Origin: Maritalea mobilis
GTDB lineage: Bacteria > Pseudomonadota > Alphaproteobacteria > Rhodobacterales > Rhodobacteraceae
Direction: 5' to 3'
Assembly (NCBI RefSeq): GCF_019800885.1
Contig: NZ_JAHVKE010000006.1
Span: 1 to 64,000 of the forward strand
Length of the DNA: 64,000 nt
Shown here piece by piece: positions 1 through 8,029 of the stretch. Positions within the stretch are counted from its first letter, which is position 1, and the number at the start of each line of letters is the position of its first letter. The position numbers and the translations under genes are program-made. Below the pieces are notes generated by a model. The model was not told the DNA's origin, did not search any database, and saw only the letters and a list, made by a program, of their open reading frames with translations.

Positions 1-130
1 CCTGATGGACAGCCGTAGACCGGATCGTAGACCATTTCGCGCCTCTTGACCGGTCGACACTCTCGCGGCTACCCCTTGATTTGCTGAAGGGAACCTTGTC
101 GAGGGTGCCTGTAACGGGAATGGAACTACA

Positions 131-212
131 GCCCCCGGGCACCATTCCCATCAGGTAAGCCTCTGTTTCCCCTCAGCTTTCGCTACTGAGAGCTGGAGGC
201 GTAGACCATGCT
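131..212 (+). repeat. 82-bp inverted repeat, left copy
   Basis: This copy is the exact reverse complement of 1390-1471. It begins with the last 14 nt of tRNA-Phe (including CCA), continues through the sequence that lies between the tRNA and the recombinase gene, and ends just after a copy of the recombinase start codon (ATG at 208-210). After that ATG the reading frame here closes after 18 codons, so it is not a second gene. The copy lies only 6 bp from the recombinase stop codon. Confidence 0.9.
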
Positions 213-218
213 CTGGAG

Positions 219-1394
219 CTACACCGCCGCGTTCACCCATTTGGCCAATACCTCGAGCGGGTAACCCCGCCCGTAGCTGTGCCCTACCCCCTCGGTCTGC
301 CATCCGCCGATCTGGTCAACGATGTCTGAGGGACACTCAACGGCTCGCAACCTGTCACGCATCGAATGGCGAAAGCTGTGCATGGTGCATCCTTCCGGGA
401 CGTGCTGCTTCATCCATTTGTTCAGCGCAGCACTCGCCGAGTTGGCGTTCGTCCTGTCGGTTCGGTTGAAACGGGGAAAGGCGAACTCGCTGTTGCCGAC
501 TTCAGCAAGGACGCGTTCAGCTGCCCAGAGCGAGGACCCTGTGAGCGGTACTGTTCGTGCGCTCCCGGCGGTCTTCAGACGACGCCAAGGATGCTCTCGC
601 ACCACGACATGGGGTATCGGGTCTGCCAGACGGATGTCGTCGAGAAGCAGGCCAGCCGCCTCCGCAAGCCGCATCCCTGTGTCGGACACCATCGCTACGA
701 GCCAACGCAGGTCGTCATCCTCAGCCTTACAGAGCTGCTGGAGCGATGTGATCGCCTCGATGGGCAAAGGCTGGCGGTCCTCAACCCCGGCTTTTCTGTC
801 GTAGTAGACCCCAGCGAACGGGTTTGTTGCCGTGATGCCGATCTCAGCAGCCGCGAAGTTGAAGACAGAACGCACGGTGCCGAAGACACGAGTAATGCTG
901 CTCCCGGCCAACCCTTTCTCGAGAAGTGCATCCCTGAAGCTGTTCGCGTCAGCTCGGGTGTAGGCCGCGAGGTCCTTGTCGCCACAGGCATCGATGACGT
1001 ACCCACAGCTTCTCTCAGCGGCTCGATGGAAGGTGATGGGTCGATCCTTGCCTTTCAGGCGGATGTAGATCGATACAGCTTCGCTCAGCGTCACCGTGAC
1101 ATCTTTGGCATCACCACCGGGAACAGGCTGGGCTGCAGCTGATTGCCCCGACATGCGGAGAAGGTGCTTCCCCGGAAGATCAACGTCACGGATACGCAGG
1201 TGATACCAGTATTCGTCGAGTTGCTGTGCCGCTCGTTGCGCTCTCGACGTGGCCACAGCAGCGGACCTCGTGCGGAGCGAATACATGATCCGGCTTGCGT
1301 TGTAGTGGTGGGACAGGTCGCTCGGGACCCGACGCGAGAAGTAGAAGATGCCCTGCTTCACAAATGTGAAAGGGGCGGATTTGGTCTCCAGCAT
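219..1394 (-). CDS. Tyrosine recombinase / phage-type integrase
   Basis: A 391-residue site-specific recombinase that would cut and join DNA through a covalent tyrosine-DNA intermediate. The N-terminal ~60 residues look like the short domain common in proteobacterial integrases (aromatic FYFSRRVP motif). The C-terminal half carries the catalytic set: Arg in DTGMRLAEA, Lys in RRLKTAG, the HxxR box in MHSFRHSMRDR, Trp in GGWQTEG replacing the usual second His, and Tyr in SYGRGY. It is transcribed away from tRNA-Phe, whose 3' end is 63 bp upstream, the usual position of an integrase at a tRNA attachment site. Its start codon lies inside one copy of an 82-bp inverted repeat. No other phage or island genes are visible to its left in this window, so the element may continue beyond position 1 or be a remnant. 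Confidence 0.88.
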   Translation of the reverse strand: MLETKSAPFTFVKQGIFYFSRRVPSDLSHHYNASRIMYSLRTRSAAVATSRAQRAAQQLDEYWYHLRIRDVDLPGKHLLRMSGQSAAAQPVPGGDAKDVTVTLSEAVSIYIRLKGKDRPITFHRAAERSCGYVIDACGDKDLAAYTRADANSFRDALLEKGLAGSSITRVFGTVRSVFNFAAAEIGITATNPFAGVYYDRKAGVEDRQPLPIEAITSLQQLCKAEDDDLRWLVAMVSDTGMRLAEAAGLLLDDIRLADPIPHVVVREHPWRRLKTAGSARTVPLTGSSLWAAERVLAEVGNSEFAFPRFNRTDRTNANSASAALNKWMKQHVPEGCTMHSFRHSMRDRLRAVECPSDIVDQIGGWQTEGVGHSYGRGYPLEVLAKWVNAAV

Positions 1395-1471
1395 GGTCTA
1401 CGCCTCCAGCTCTCAGTAGCGAAAGCTGAGGGGAAACAGAGGCTTACCTGATGGGAATGGTGCCCGGGGGC
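1390..1471 (-). repeat. 82-bp inverted repeat, right copy
   Basis: This is the partner of 131-212. It spans the start codon and presumed promoter region of the recombinase and the final 14 nt of tRNA-Phe. Identity stops inside the tRNA on one side and 2-3 bases into the recombinase coding region on the other, so the copy boundaries coincide with functional boundaries rather than with a random break. Confidence 0.9.
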
Positions 1472-1532
1472 GGAATCGAACCACCGACACGAGGATTTTC
1501 AATCCACTGCTCTACCCCTGAGCTACCCGGGC
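1458..1532 (-). tRNA. tRNA-Phe (GAA)
   Basis: The minus strand folds as a tRNA. The seven-base acceptor GCCCGGG pairs with CCCGGGC near the 3' end. There is a D arm with GCTCAGGGGTAGAGC, an anticodon loop TTGAAAA with anticodon GAA (phenylalanine), and a T arm with GGTTCGATTCC. A discriminator A is followed by an encoded CCA at 1458-1460. One T-T mismatch is present in the anticodon stem. It lies next to yacG, its usual neighbour in this bacterial group, and its 3' end is shared with the inverted repeat flanking the recombinase. Confidence 0.93.
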
Positions 1533-1644
1533 ACGGGTTCGGCGACACTCAAGCTCGCCGTGGGTGAGCGGCGTTCTAGGGGGTTCCTCGCGGGGTGTCC
1601 AGACCCTCCGGTGCGAAAAATCACAGCCGGAGCATTCGGCATTC

Positions 1645-1827
1645 CTAGTGCGGTTTCGACTGGGCCGTCCGGACTTCTTCCTCGGCGCGTTCCATGTCCT
1701 CAGGGTCTTGCGAAGGCACCGCATAGGAGCCGTTCAGCCACCGTGCCAAATCGACATCGGCACATCGCCGCGAACAGAACGGGCGGTAGGGTTGCACGGT
1801 GTCCTTGCCGCAGATGGGGCAGCTCAT
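1645..1827 (-). CDS. yacG: DNA gyrase inhibitor YacG, zinc-binding
   Basis: A 60-residue zinc-ribbon protein. YacG family members bind GyrB and inhibit gyrase. The four zinc ligands are visible as CPIC near residue 3 and CSRRC near residue 18 (motif PFCSRRCADVDLARW), followed by the usual short acidic tail. The start is supported by a strong GAGGAGG ribosome binding site. In related bacteria yacG directly follows rng; here a lytic transglycosylase gene on the other strand separates them. Length and motif spacing are normal for the family. Confidence 0.93.
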   Translation of the reverse strand: MSCPICGKDTVQPYRPFCSRRCADVDLARWLNGSYAVPSQDPEDMERAEEEVRTAQSKPH

Positions 1828-1972
1828 GAATCCCTCCTCGGGCCTGGTCGTCGGCAGATCGGCGGCACTATGCCGAACGGGTCGCCCGGTCGCAACCGAA
1901 GGCTTGGCAATGCTTTACGCAAGGCGTTGGGGCCGGTTACGAAGGTTGGGGGTTAAGTAGGGAGAGGCACGG

Positions 1973-3238
1973 ATGCACATCTCGCGGCGAAGCGTACTTG
2001 CGGCAGGTGGCGCAGCAGGTTTGGTCACAGCCGGCTGCATGCCCTCCCTCGGGCCAACAAGCGGCGTCGGCGCGTCGGGGCCAAGTGACGATCCCGCGTT
2101 CCGGCCGCAACCAAATGCCGATTACGATGCGTGGGTCGCGGCCTTTCGCCCCCGCGCCTTGTCGCAAGGGATCACGGGTGAGGCTTTCGACCGGGCGTTT
2201 CGCGGGCAGGGTTATCTTCCCGGCGTGATCGAGCGCGATCGCAACCAGACCGAATTCCGCCGCACGACCGAGGATTACCTCGCGCTGGTGGCCTCAGACG
2301 AGGATGTGAGCCTCGGGCGCTCCCGCATCCGGCCACAGCGCGCCACTCTGGACGCCATCGAATCGGCAACCGGCGTCACGGCCGAGGTTGTTGCCGCAAT
2401 TTGGGGCGTCGAGACGGCCTATGGCACCCGGCTGGGTGATATTCCCGTGATCTCGGCCACCTCGACGCTGGCCTGGGAAGGGCGGAGAGAACGGTTTTTC
2501 ACCGCGCAGCTTCTCGACGCGATCCGGATCGTGCAATCGGGCGACACCACGCCGGACCGGATGCTGGGATCCTGGGCCGGCGCGATGGGCCACACGCAGG
2601 TGATGCCGTCGGTCTACCAGGAATATGCGGTCGATTTCGATGGCGACGGACGGCGCGAGATCTGGTCTGCGGACCCGACCGACAGCTTGGCGACGGCGGC
2701 CACCTATTTGCAGCGTCACGGCTGGCGACGGGGGCAGCCTTGGGGGATGGAAGTGCGCCTGCCTCCTGGGTTCGACACGTCACTTTCGGGGCGAAACAAC
2801 CGACGCGCCACCAGCGATTGGCAGGCAATGGGCGTGCGCACGGCCAGTGGTAGCGCCCTGCCCGACCATGGCAGCGCCGCGATCCACGCGCCGGGTGGCG
2901 CGGCTGGTCCGGCTTGGATCCTGTGGCGCAACTTCGACGTGATCCTGCGGTACAACCCTTCGACCAATTACGGGATCGGCGTCGGGTACATGTCTGACCG
3001 GCTTGCCGGTGGCGGGCCGCTGTCACGCAGTTTCGGGCCGGATGCCACCGGATTGACCCAAGCCGAGCGACGAGAGTTGCAGCGCTTGTTGAACCGCGCC
3101 GGGTTCGACGCGGGAACGCCCGACGGGGTCATCGGCAGAGGCACCGAGGCCGCCATCCGTGCCTTCCAGGAGGCACGCGGCCTGCCTGTGACCGGCGAGG
3201 CCTCACCCAGCCTGCTGGCTGCCCTGCGCCGCGCCTGA
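1973..3238 (+). CDS. Lytic murein transglycosylase (MltB-like, SLT_2 plus peptidoglycan-binding domain)
   Basis: A 421-residue cell-wall enzyme predicted to cleave the MurNAc-GlcNAc bond of peptidoglycan, giving 1,6-anhydromuropeptides. The N terminus (SRRSVLAAGG then VTAGC) reads as a lipoprotein signal with a lipobox Cys at residue 22, possibly twin-arginine-like, placing it in the periplasm attached to a membrane. Residues ~50-340 form the SLT_2 catalytic domain with the catalytic Glu in IWGVETAYG. Residues ~360-420 form a peptidoglycan-binding type-1 repeat (LNRAGFDAGTPDGVIG). A GGGAGAGG ribosome site precedes the ATG. It ends 3 bp from the convergent rng gene. Confidence 0.93.
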   Translation: MHISRRSVLAAGGAAGLVTAGCMPSLGPTSGVGASGPSDDPAFRPQPNADYDAWVAAFRPRALSQGITGEAFDRAFRGQGYLPGVIERDRNQTEFRRTTEDYLALVASDEDVSLGRSRIRPQRATLDAIESATGVTAEVVAAIWGVETAYGTRLGDIPVISATSTLAWEGRRERFFTAQLLDAIRIVQSGDTTPDRMLGSWAGAMGHTQVMPSVYQEYAVDFDGDGRREIWSADPTDSLATAATYLQRHGWRRGQPWGMEVRLPPGFDTSLSGRNNRRATSDWQAMGVRTASGSALPDHGSAAIHAPGGAAGPAWILWRNFDVILRYNPSTNYGIGVGYMSDRLAGGGPLSRSFGPDATGLTQAERRELQRLLNRAGFDAGTPDGVIGRGTEAAIRAFQEARGLPVTGEASPSLLAALRRA

Positions 3239-3241
3239 GCC

Positions 3242-4300
3242 TTAGCTGTGCGCCCCGGGCCAGACCTCGGCCAGGGGAAACCGATCGCGCTTTTTCTGCA
3301 CCTCGAAGTTGCCGAGCGGCGTCCACCCGGCCAGAACAACCTCGGCGCCGTCTTGGCGGAACGCGCGGCGCAAGGCGTCTTCAAAGGCGCGACGCTCCTT
3401 CTTGGGCATGGGTGCGAGGTCCAGAACAACCTGACCGCCCAGGCCCTTGAGCCTTAGCGCGCCGGGCAAGGACCGGGCCAGCGCCAGGTTTGCCTTGAGG
3501 CCAGCCGAAAGGGAGGTGTCGCCGCCCGTGTTCACGTCGATGGCCACCAAGGCGCGCGTCGGCTCCACATAGGCGAACGCCTCGCCGGTCAATCGCAGAC
3601 GGGGCGACAAGGCCGCCTCGATCGCGTCAAGCGCGCCCGACGCCTCGAAACAGCCGGGGCTGTCCTCCACCTCGTCCGGCGTCGGCTCGGCCCAATCGCG
3701 CCAGGCCAGCAGATGCGCATCGGGGGCGTCCAGCAGCAGTTCCGCCGGGCCGTCGGCATCCGCGCTGACCGCAGCCGCCAGATCACGCATCGCGCGGATA
3801 TCCTCTGCCAGCACGTCGTCGGCCACCTCTTCGGCGGCGCTGCGCAGGATCAGCCCATGGCCTTCAGGCGCACCCTCCATCGCCGCATGGGCGATTTCGA
3901 GCAGGCGGTCCCGCTCCGCTTCATCCTTGATCCGGCGCGAGATGTTCAGGCCCGGCGCCCCGGGGGTGACAATCGCGTAGCGGCTCTTGAACAACAGCTT
4001 CGGGGTCACGGGCGCGGCCTTGCCCGGTTCGGCCACGCCGGAGACTTGAACCAGCAGCGACGTGCCCGGTGCGATCCCCTTGGCGGCCCTGAGATAACCC
4101 TTGCCGCCATCACCAAGCGTCAAGGTCAGGCCGCCCTGCCCTTTCAGCGGACGGTCCGCCACGGCGCGGTAGATTGCGCCTGGTTGGGGGCCCGCCGTTT
4201 CAGGCGCATCGATCAGAAGATCCGCCAATTGGCCATCAACCATCAGCGCCGCAGCCTTGCGGCCCGAGACTTGATCGAGAAGAACAACGCGTCCCTTCAT
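3242..4300 (-). CDS. rng: Ribonuclease E/G family protein
   Basis: A 352-residue endoribonuclease of the RNase E/G catalytic fold, expected to process rRNA or mRNA. The start MKGRVVLL at 4300 is chosen because its ATG overlaps the stop of maf by 4 bp (ATGA); an upstream in-frame extension would run inside maf. The two metal-binding aspartates of the DNase I-like subdomain are present in VAIDVNTGG and VVLDLAPM. The protein is shorter than E. coli RNase G (~490 aa) and lacks the long RNase E C-terminal scaffold, as in many Rhodobacterales. It is the last gene of the infA-maf-rng run. Confidence 0.88.
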   Translation of the reverse strand: MKGRVVLLDQVSGRKAAALMVDGQLADLLIDAPETAGPQPGAIYRAVADRPLKGQGGLTLTLGDGGKGYLRAAKGIAPGTSLLVQVSGVAEPGKAAPVTPKLLFKSRYAIVTPGAPGLNISRRIKDEAERDRLLEIAHAAMEGAPEGHGLILRSAAEEVADDVLAEDIRAMRDLAAAVSADADGPAELLLDAPDAHLLAWRDWAEPTPDEVEDSPGCFEASGALDAIEAALSPRLRLTGEAFAYVEPTRALVAIDVNTGGDTSLSAGLKANLALARSLPGALRLKGLGGQVVLDLAPMPKKERRAFEDALRRAFRQDGAEVVLAGWTPLGNFEVQKKRDRFPLAEVWPGAHS

Positions 4301-4872
4301 CCTGGCCCCCAGACGTTCAGTCCCGCCGCCTGCAACAGCTGTGCCGTTTCGGCCAGCGGAAGGCCGACGATTGCCGTGTAACTGCCTGAAATCCATGGGA
4401 TGAAGGCCCCCGCCGGCCCCTGGATGGAATACCCGCCCGCCTTGCCCTGCCAATCCCCGGTCGCGAGGTAGCCTTCGCGTTCCGCCTCGGAGAGGGGTTT
4501 CATCCGCACGCGTGCCTCGACCAGGCGTTCGCGGATTTGGCCACCCGCTTTCACAGCAACCCCGGTGTAAACGCGGTGCCGTCGTCCGGACAGAAGGTCA
4601 AGAAAGCTGCGGGCCTCGTCTATATCCGCGGGTTTCCCGAGGATACGCCGACCCAGCGCCACAGTGGTGTCGGCGCACAGCACGACATCCTCCGGCCCGG
4701 CCTCGACGGCGGCCACCTTTTCCCGCGCGATGCGCGCGCAATAGGGCCGCGGCAACTCGCCTTTGTGGGGATCTTCGTCGATATCGGGGGGCGTGATGGC
4801 ATCGGGCGTCAGGCCGAGCACGCCCAGCAACTCCCGCCGGCGCGGGCTGCCTGACCCAAGGATCAGGCGCAC
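4297..4872 (-). CDS. maf: Maf-family nucleoside triphosphate pyrophosphatase
   Basis: A 191-residue housecleaning enzyme that hydrolyses non-canonical NTPs to NMP and PPi, with a historical link to septum formation. The diagnostic N-terminal SxSPRR motif is present as [10 protein letters not shown], followed by CADTTVALG (the DT catalytic region) and the Maf-typical KAGGYSIQG. The start codon is GTG, 2 bp after the infA stop, and its own stop overlaps the rng start, so infA, maf and rng appear translationally coupled. Size is standard for the family. Confidence 0.95.
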   Translation of the reverse strand: MRLILGSGSPRRRELLGVLGLTPDAITPPDIDEDPHKGELPRPYCARIAREKVAAVEAGPEDVVLCADTTVALGRRILGKPADIDEARSFLDLLSGRRHRVYTGVAVKAGGQIRERLVEARVRMKPLSEAEREGYLATGDWQGKAGGYSIQGPAGAFIPWISGSYTAIVGLPLAETAQLLQAAGLNVWGPG

Positions 4873-4874
4873 CG

Positions 4875-5093
4875 TTACTTGAAGCGGTAGTTGATACGAC
4901 CCTTCGTCAGGTCGTAAGGCGTCATTTCCACCTGGACCTTGTCGCCTGCCAGAACGCGGATGCGGTTCTTGCGCATCTTGCCTGCCGTGTGCGCGATGAT
5001 CTCATGGCCGTTTTCAAGCTCGACCCGGAACGTCGCGTTCGGCAGGAGTTCCTTCACGACACCAGGGAATTCGAGCATTTCTTCCTTGGCCAT
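4875..5093 (-). CDS. infA: Translation initiation factor IF-1
   Basis: A 72-residue single S1/OB-fold protein that occupies the ribosomal A site during initiation. The sequence opens [13 protein letters not shown] and ends KGRINYRFK, a typical IF-1 of this lineage. The ATG at 5093 is chosen over a longer in-frame ORF because AAAGGAG lies just upstream and the protein then has exactly the family length. It heads the infA-maf-rng group, with a 67-bp gap from the nitrilase gene before it that could hold its own promoter. Confidence 0.97.
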   Translation of the reverse strand: MAKEEMLEFPGVVKELLPNATFRVELENGHEIIAHTAGKMRKNRIRVLAGDKVQVEMTPYDLTKGRINYRFK

Positions 5094-5160
5094 GATCACT
5101 CCTTTGTTTGCGCACCTCGCGGTGCAGATGCGCGGTAAATGCGCCTGATGCGCCCGTTTT

Positions 5161-6048
5161 TCAAGGCTTATCTGCATCGCAGGGCGAAACCTGCGCGCGT
5201 ACGGCGCTTTCCGGCCAATGGGCGTGATTGAACACGGCCCCTTCGGTTCGCACGCGGGCGATTGCCGTGCGCTCCACATCGGCCATCACCCAACCCGGCT
5301 GGTTCAGCGCGCCTTCGGCGATGACGCCCGTGGCGGGAAAGCCGAGGTCGGGCGGGCCGTAGATCGCGGCGGCGCCCACGTTTTCATCGACCGCCGGCGA
5401 CCATGGGGCGTCGCCAACGGTCGGCGCATGCACCACGACACACTGGTTTTCCAAGGCCCGCGCCATCGCCCCGACCCGCACACGGGAATAGCCAGCCAAA
5501 GCATCGGTGCAGGAGGGCGCAAGAATGATCTCTGCCCCGGCTTCGGCCAAGGCCCTGCTCAGCAACGGAAATTCTGCATCGTAGCAGATCAGGATGCCGA
5601 TCCGCCCCAGCTTCGTCTCGAACACACGCAAGGGGTCGCCCGGCACCACGTCCCAGGTCTCGCGTTCAAACCGTGTCATGACCTGCTTGTCCTGATGGCC
5701 GAGACGTCCCTCTGGACCGAAGAACGCCGCGCGGTTTACCGGTCGCGCGCCGCCGTCGAAAACGGGCCCCGACGGGGCAAGGATGTGAACGCCGAACTCG
5801 ACCGCCAGGGCCTCGGTCAAGGCATCGGCCTTTTCGCTCCAACGCGAGGCCGCCCCAAGGCTCCCCTCCAGATCACCCGCGATCGCCGCGCCCTCCAGCG
5901 CGGCAAGTTCCATCCGCCCGTATTCCGGAAAGACAAGCAAGTCGGCCCCGGCGACGGCAGCCTCTTCGACCCAGCGACGCATCTTGGCCTCATAGGCCGA
6001 CCAGTCCGACACGGCGTCCAGCGGGTAAGCAGCGGCGGCAATTTTCAT
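5161..6048 (-). CDS. Carbon-nitrogen hydrolase (nitrilase superfamily)
   Basis: A 295-residue cytoplasmic amidase-type enzyme. The Glu-Lys-Cys catalytic triad of the nitrilase superfamily is visible: Glu in LLVFPEYG (~residue 43), Lys in GHQDKQVM (~120) and Cys in ILICYDAEF (~155). The substrate cannot be deduced; relatives hydrolyse N-carbamoyl compounds, omega-amides or short aliphatic amides. Its ATG overlaps the stop of the preceding acetyltransferase by 4 bp, and the pair with the SnoaL-like gene forms a coupled trio inserted between the phosphatase gene and infA. Confidence 0.88.
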   Translation of the reverse strand: MKIAAAAYPLDAVSDWSAYEAKMRRWVEEAAVAGADLLVFPEYGRMELAALEGAAIAGDLEGSLGAASRWSEKADALTEALAVEFGVHILAPSGPVFDGGARPVNRAAFFGPEGRLGHQDKQVMTRFERETWDVVPGDPLRVFETKLGRIGILICYDAEFPLLSRALAEAGAEIILAPSCTDALAGYSRVRVGAMARALENQCVVVHAPTVGDAPWSPAVDENVGAAAIYGPPDLGFPATGVIAEGALNQPGWVMADVERTAIARVRTEGAVFNHAHWPESAVRAQVSPCDADKP

Positions 6049-6629
6049 AGGCGCTTCATCCAGAATTGCAGTGGCTTTTCAGTTTGCGAGTCGTCCCCGA
6101 TATCGCGCCAGTCAAACCGGGCGATCACGCCCTCGAGCGGTGCATATCCGCGTTTGCGCCAGAAGGGATCGAGCGGCTGATAGTGATCCAGTCGCTTGGG
6201 ATGGTCGAGGGGGCGCACCACGGAACAAAATGTGGAAAAAGTGAAACCCAAGCGTTTTGCATGCGCCTCGCGGCGATCGAAAAATGCATGTCCCGCCCCC
6301 TGCCCCCGAAACTCGGAAAGCAGAACAGATTCCGCGCAGTAGAAGACATCCTTGAAGTCGATGTTCTGGCTGGAAAACGCATCTGCGAAATCGTCGGCAT
6401 GATCTGATAACGGCATGCCGGTGGAGGCGCCGACCATCCTCTCGCCGTCGAAAGCAGCGACCAGAATGCTGTCTCCACGCGCGTAGCGGCCCAGATAGCC
6501 GCGCTCATAGTCGAGATCCCCGTCATAGAGATATGGCCAGTCGCGAAACACCGCGATCCTGAGCCGGGCGAGGTCTTCCACGACCTCCGCGATGGCCTCG
6601 CCGGTATAGTCGCGGAAGCTGAGGCTCAT
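6045..6629 (-). CDS. GNAT-family N-acetyltransferase
   Basis: A 194-residue acetyl-CoA-dependent acyltransferase. The acetyl-CoA pyrophosphate loop is recognisable as LLSEFRGQGAGHAFF, preceded by a beta strand VFYCAESVL. The start MSLSFRDY at 6629 is preferred because it overlaps the upstream stop by 4 bp (ATGA), although the frame continues seven residues further upstream. The acceptor substrate is unknown. Coupling to a nitrilase-type amidase suggests the two act on the same small amine or amide, which is inference only. Confidence 0.82.
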   Translation of the reverse strand: MSLSFRDYTGEAIAEVVEDLARLRIAVFRDWPYLYDGDLDYERGYLGRYARGDSILVAAFDGERMVGASTGMPLSDHADDFADAFSSQNIDFKDVFYCAESVLLSEFRGQGAGHAFFDRREAHAKRLGFTFSTFCSVVRPLDHPKRLDHYQPLDPFWRKRGYAPLEGVIARFDWRDIGDDSQTEKPLQFWMKRL

Positions 6630-7042
6630 GCCGAGACCTGCCGCACCCAATCGGCAAGGTTGTAATAGGTCACGACCCGCGTGATGAGCCCGCCCTCAAT
6701 GGAAAAGAAGCCGCCCGCTGGGAGGACATAGACCTGCCCCTTCGCCTCGGGCAGCCCGTCATCCGTCACGAGGTAGCGGCCGTTCACGGTGAACTCGGCT
6801 GCCGCGCGCGCCCCGTCCGGGTGCGCCATCACGACGATATCCGTCAATTCCTCGGCATAGCAGCGGTTCATATGGGCGCAGAAGTCGCGAAACTTCTCAT
6901 GCCCGACGCGCACCCCACCCTCGTTCACGTGATGTGCCACCTCGGGTGACAGGCAGGCAACCATGCCCTCGACATCGCCCGTGTTGAATGCCGCGTAATA
7001 GCGGGTCACCAGGGCACGGGCGGCCTCCATCGCTTCGCTCAT
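6626..7042 (-). CDS. Ketosteroid isomerase-related SnoaL/NTF2-like protein
   Basis: A 138-residue single-domain protein of the NTF2-like fold. The opening ARALVTRYYAAFNTGDVEG is the characteristic first helix, and the C-terminal GGLITRVVTYYNLADW is the last strand that lines the pocket. Family members isomerise or cyclise small hydrophobic compounds, but many have no known activity. Its start overlaps the phosphatase stop and its end overlaps the acetyltransferase start, so it is the first gene of a coupled trio with the GNAT and nitrilase genes. Confidence 0.82.
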   Translation of the reverse strand: MSEAMEAARALVTRYYAAFNTGDVEGMVACLSPEVAHHVNEGGVRVGHEKFRDFCAHMNRCYAEELTDIVVMAHPDGARAAAEFTVNGRYLVTDDGLPEAKGQVYVLPAGGFFSIEGGLITRVVTYYNLADWVRQVSA

Positions 7043-7512
7043 TTCTCGCTCTCCTGCTCTTCTGTCGGCGGTCCGAACCGTTCGATCATCTTCTTCACGA
7101 TCATGTCGCGCGTCTGGCGATAGGCGGCCAGTTTCTCCTCGCGGGATTGGCCAAGGCCGGATGGATCAAGAACCGGCCAATACTCGATCTCGAGGTGATA
7201 GCTGCTGGTGAGTTCCAGCGCCCGGCGCTGGCTGGCGGGTGACAGCGACACGATCAGGTCGAAGCCCGAGATATCATCCCCCCATTCCTGCATATCATCG
7301 AAGCTGCGGACCCGGTGGCGCTGCAACTCGACCCCGATCTCGGCACAGACGGCAACGGCGAAGCCATCGATCTCCAACTCGTTCATCACGCCGGCAGATT
7401 GCACATAGGCGCGGTGGCCGTAGAACTTCTTCATGATCCCTTCAGCCATCGGGGACCGAATGGAATTGTGGTCGCAGCAGAACAGTACCGACTGGGGGAA
7501 GCCCTGCGCCAC
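7039..7512 (-). CDS. Low-molecular-weight protein-tyrosine-phosphatase-like protein
   Basis: A 157-residue protein of the LMW phosphatase / arsenate reductase fold. The P-loop Cx5R reads CDHNSIRSPMAEG at the N terminus and the general-acid Asp lies in PVLDPSG near residue 115. These are the catalytic residues of a cysteine phosphatase. The conserved neighbourhood hisD, UPF0262, phosphatase, infA is common to Rhodobacterales, where the physiological substrate is not established. The start is GTG, 6 bp after the UPF0262 stop. Confidence 0.88.
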   Translation of the reverse strand: MAQGFPQSVLFCCDHNSIRSPMAEGIMKKFYGHRAYVQSAGVMNELEIDGFAVAVCAEIGVELQRHRVRSFDDMQEWGDDISGFDLIVSLSPASQRRALELTSSYHLEIEYWPVLDPSGLGQSREEKLAAYRQTRDMIVKKMIERFGPPTEEQESEK

Positions 7513-7518
7513 GATCCG

Positions 7519-7995
7519 TCAGCCCCCGAAATGCAGGACGCAAATCAGAGTGAAAAGCCGGCGCGACGTGTCGACATCGACCTCGGCCTTGTTCTCCAAC
7601 CGCTCTTGCAGGATGCGCGCGCCCTCGTTGTGGATGCCGCGCCGGGCCATGTCGATGGCCTCGATCTGGCCGGGCGGCAGCTTTTTCACCGCGTCATAGT
7701 AGCTTTCGCAGATCTGCCAGTAATCCTTGACCACCTGCCGGAAGGGCGACAGCGACAGGTGAAATTCGGCTGCATCCTGCCCATCCTCGGTATCGACGTC
7801 GAAGACCAGGCGCTTTTCGCGGATTGAAAGGGTCAAACGATAAGGGCCTTCCGGCACCGCCCGTTCGTCGCGCGCGGGAAGTCCGAAGGTGTTTTCTTCC
7901 AGAAGGTCGAAAATCGCGACCTTGCGCTCCTGCTCGATCTCGGGCGTGGGCGCGGGCATTCCCGCGGTATCAATCTCGATATGGCAGATGCTCAT
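7519..7995 (-). CDS. UPF0262 family protein
   Basis: A 158-residue alphaproteobacterial protein of unknown function, recognised by its opening (MSICHIEID), internal RDERAVPEGPYRLTLSI block and its constant place between hisD and the phosphatase gene. There is no signal peptide or membrane segment, so it is probably cytoplasmic. The region EGPYRLTLSIREKRLVFD is the most conserved-looking part. It starts 34 bp after the hisD stop and is likely co-transcribed with it. Confidence 0.88.
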   Translation of the reverse strand: MSICHIEIDTAGMPAPTPEIEQERKVAIFDLLEENTFGLPARDERAVPEGPYRLTLSIREKRLVFDVDTEDGQDAAEFHLSLSPFRQVVKDYWQICESYYDAVKKLPPGQIEAIDMARRGIHNEGARILQERLENKAEVDVDTSRRLFTLICVLHFGG

Positions 7996-8029
7996 CTTCG
8001 ACCTCCCCGCCCCTGTCTGCGCCGCATCG

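Noticed and set aside
366-1142. A 258-codon plus-strand open frame across the integrase
   Set aside because: It is antisense to the integrase gene, which has a complete catalytic residue set, and shows no domain of its own.
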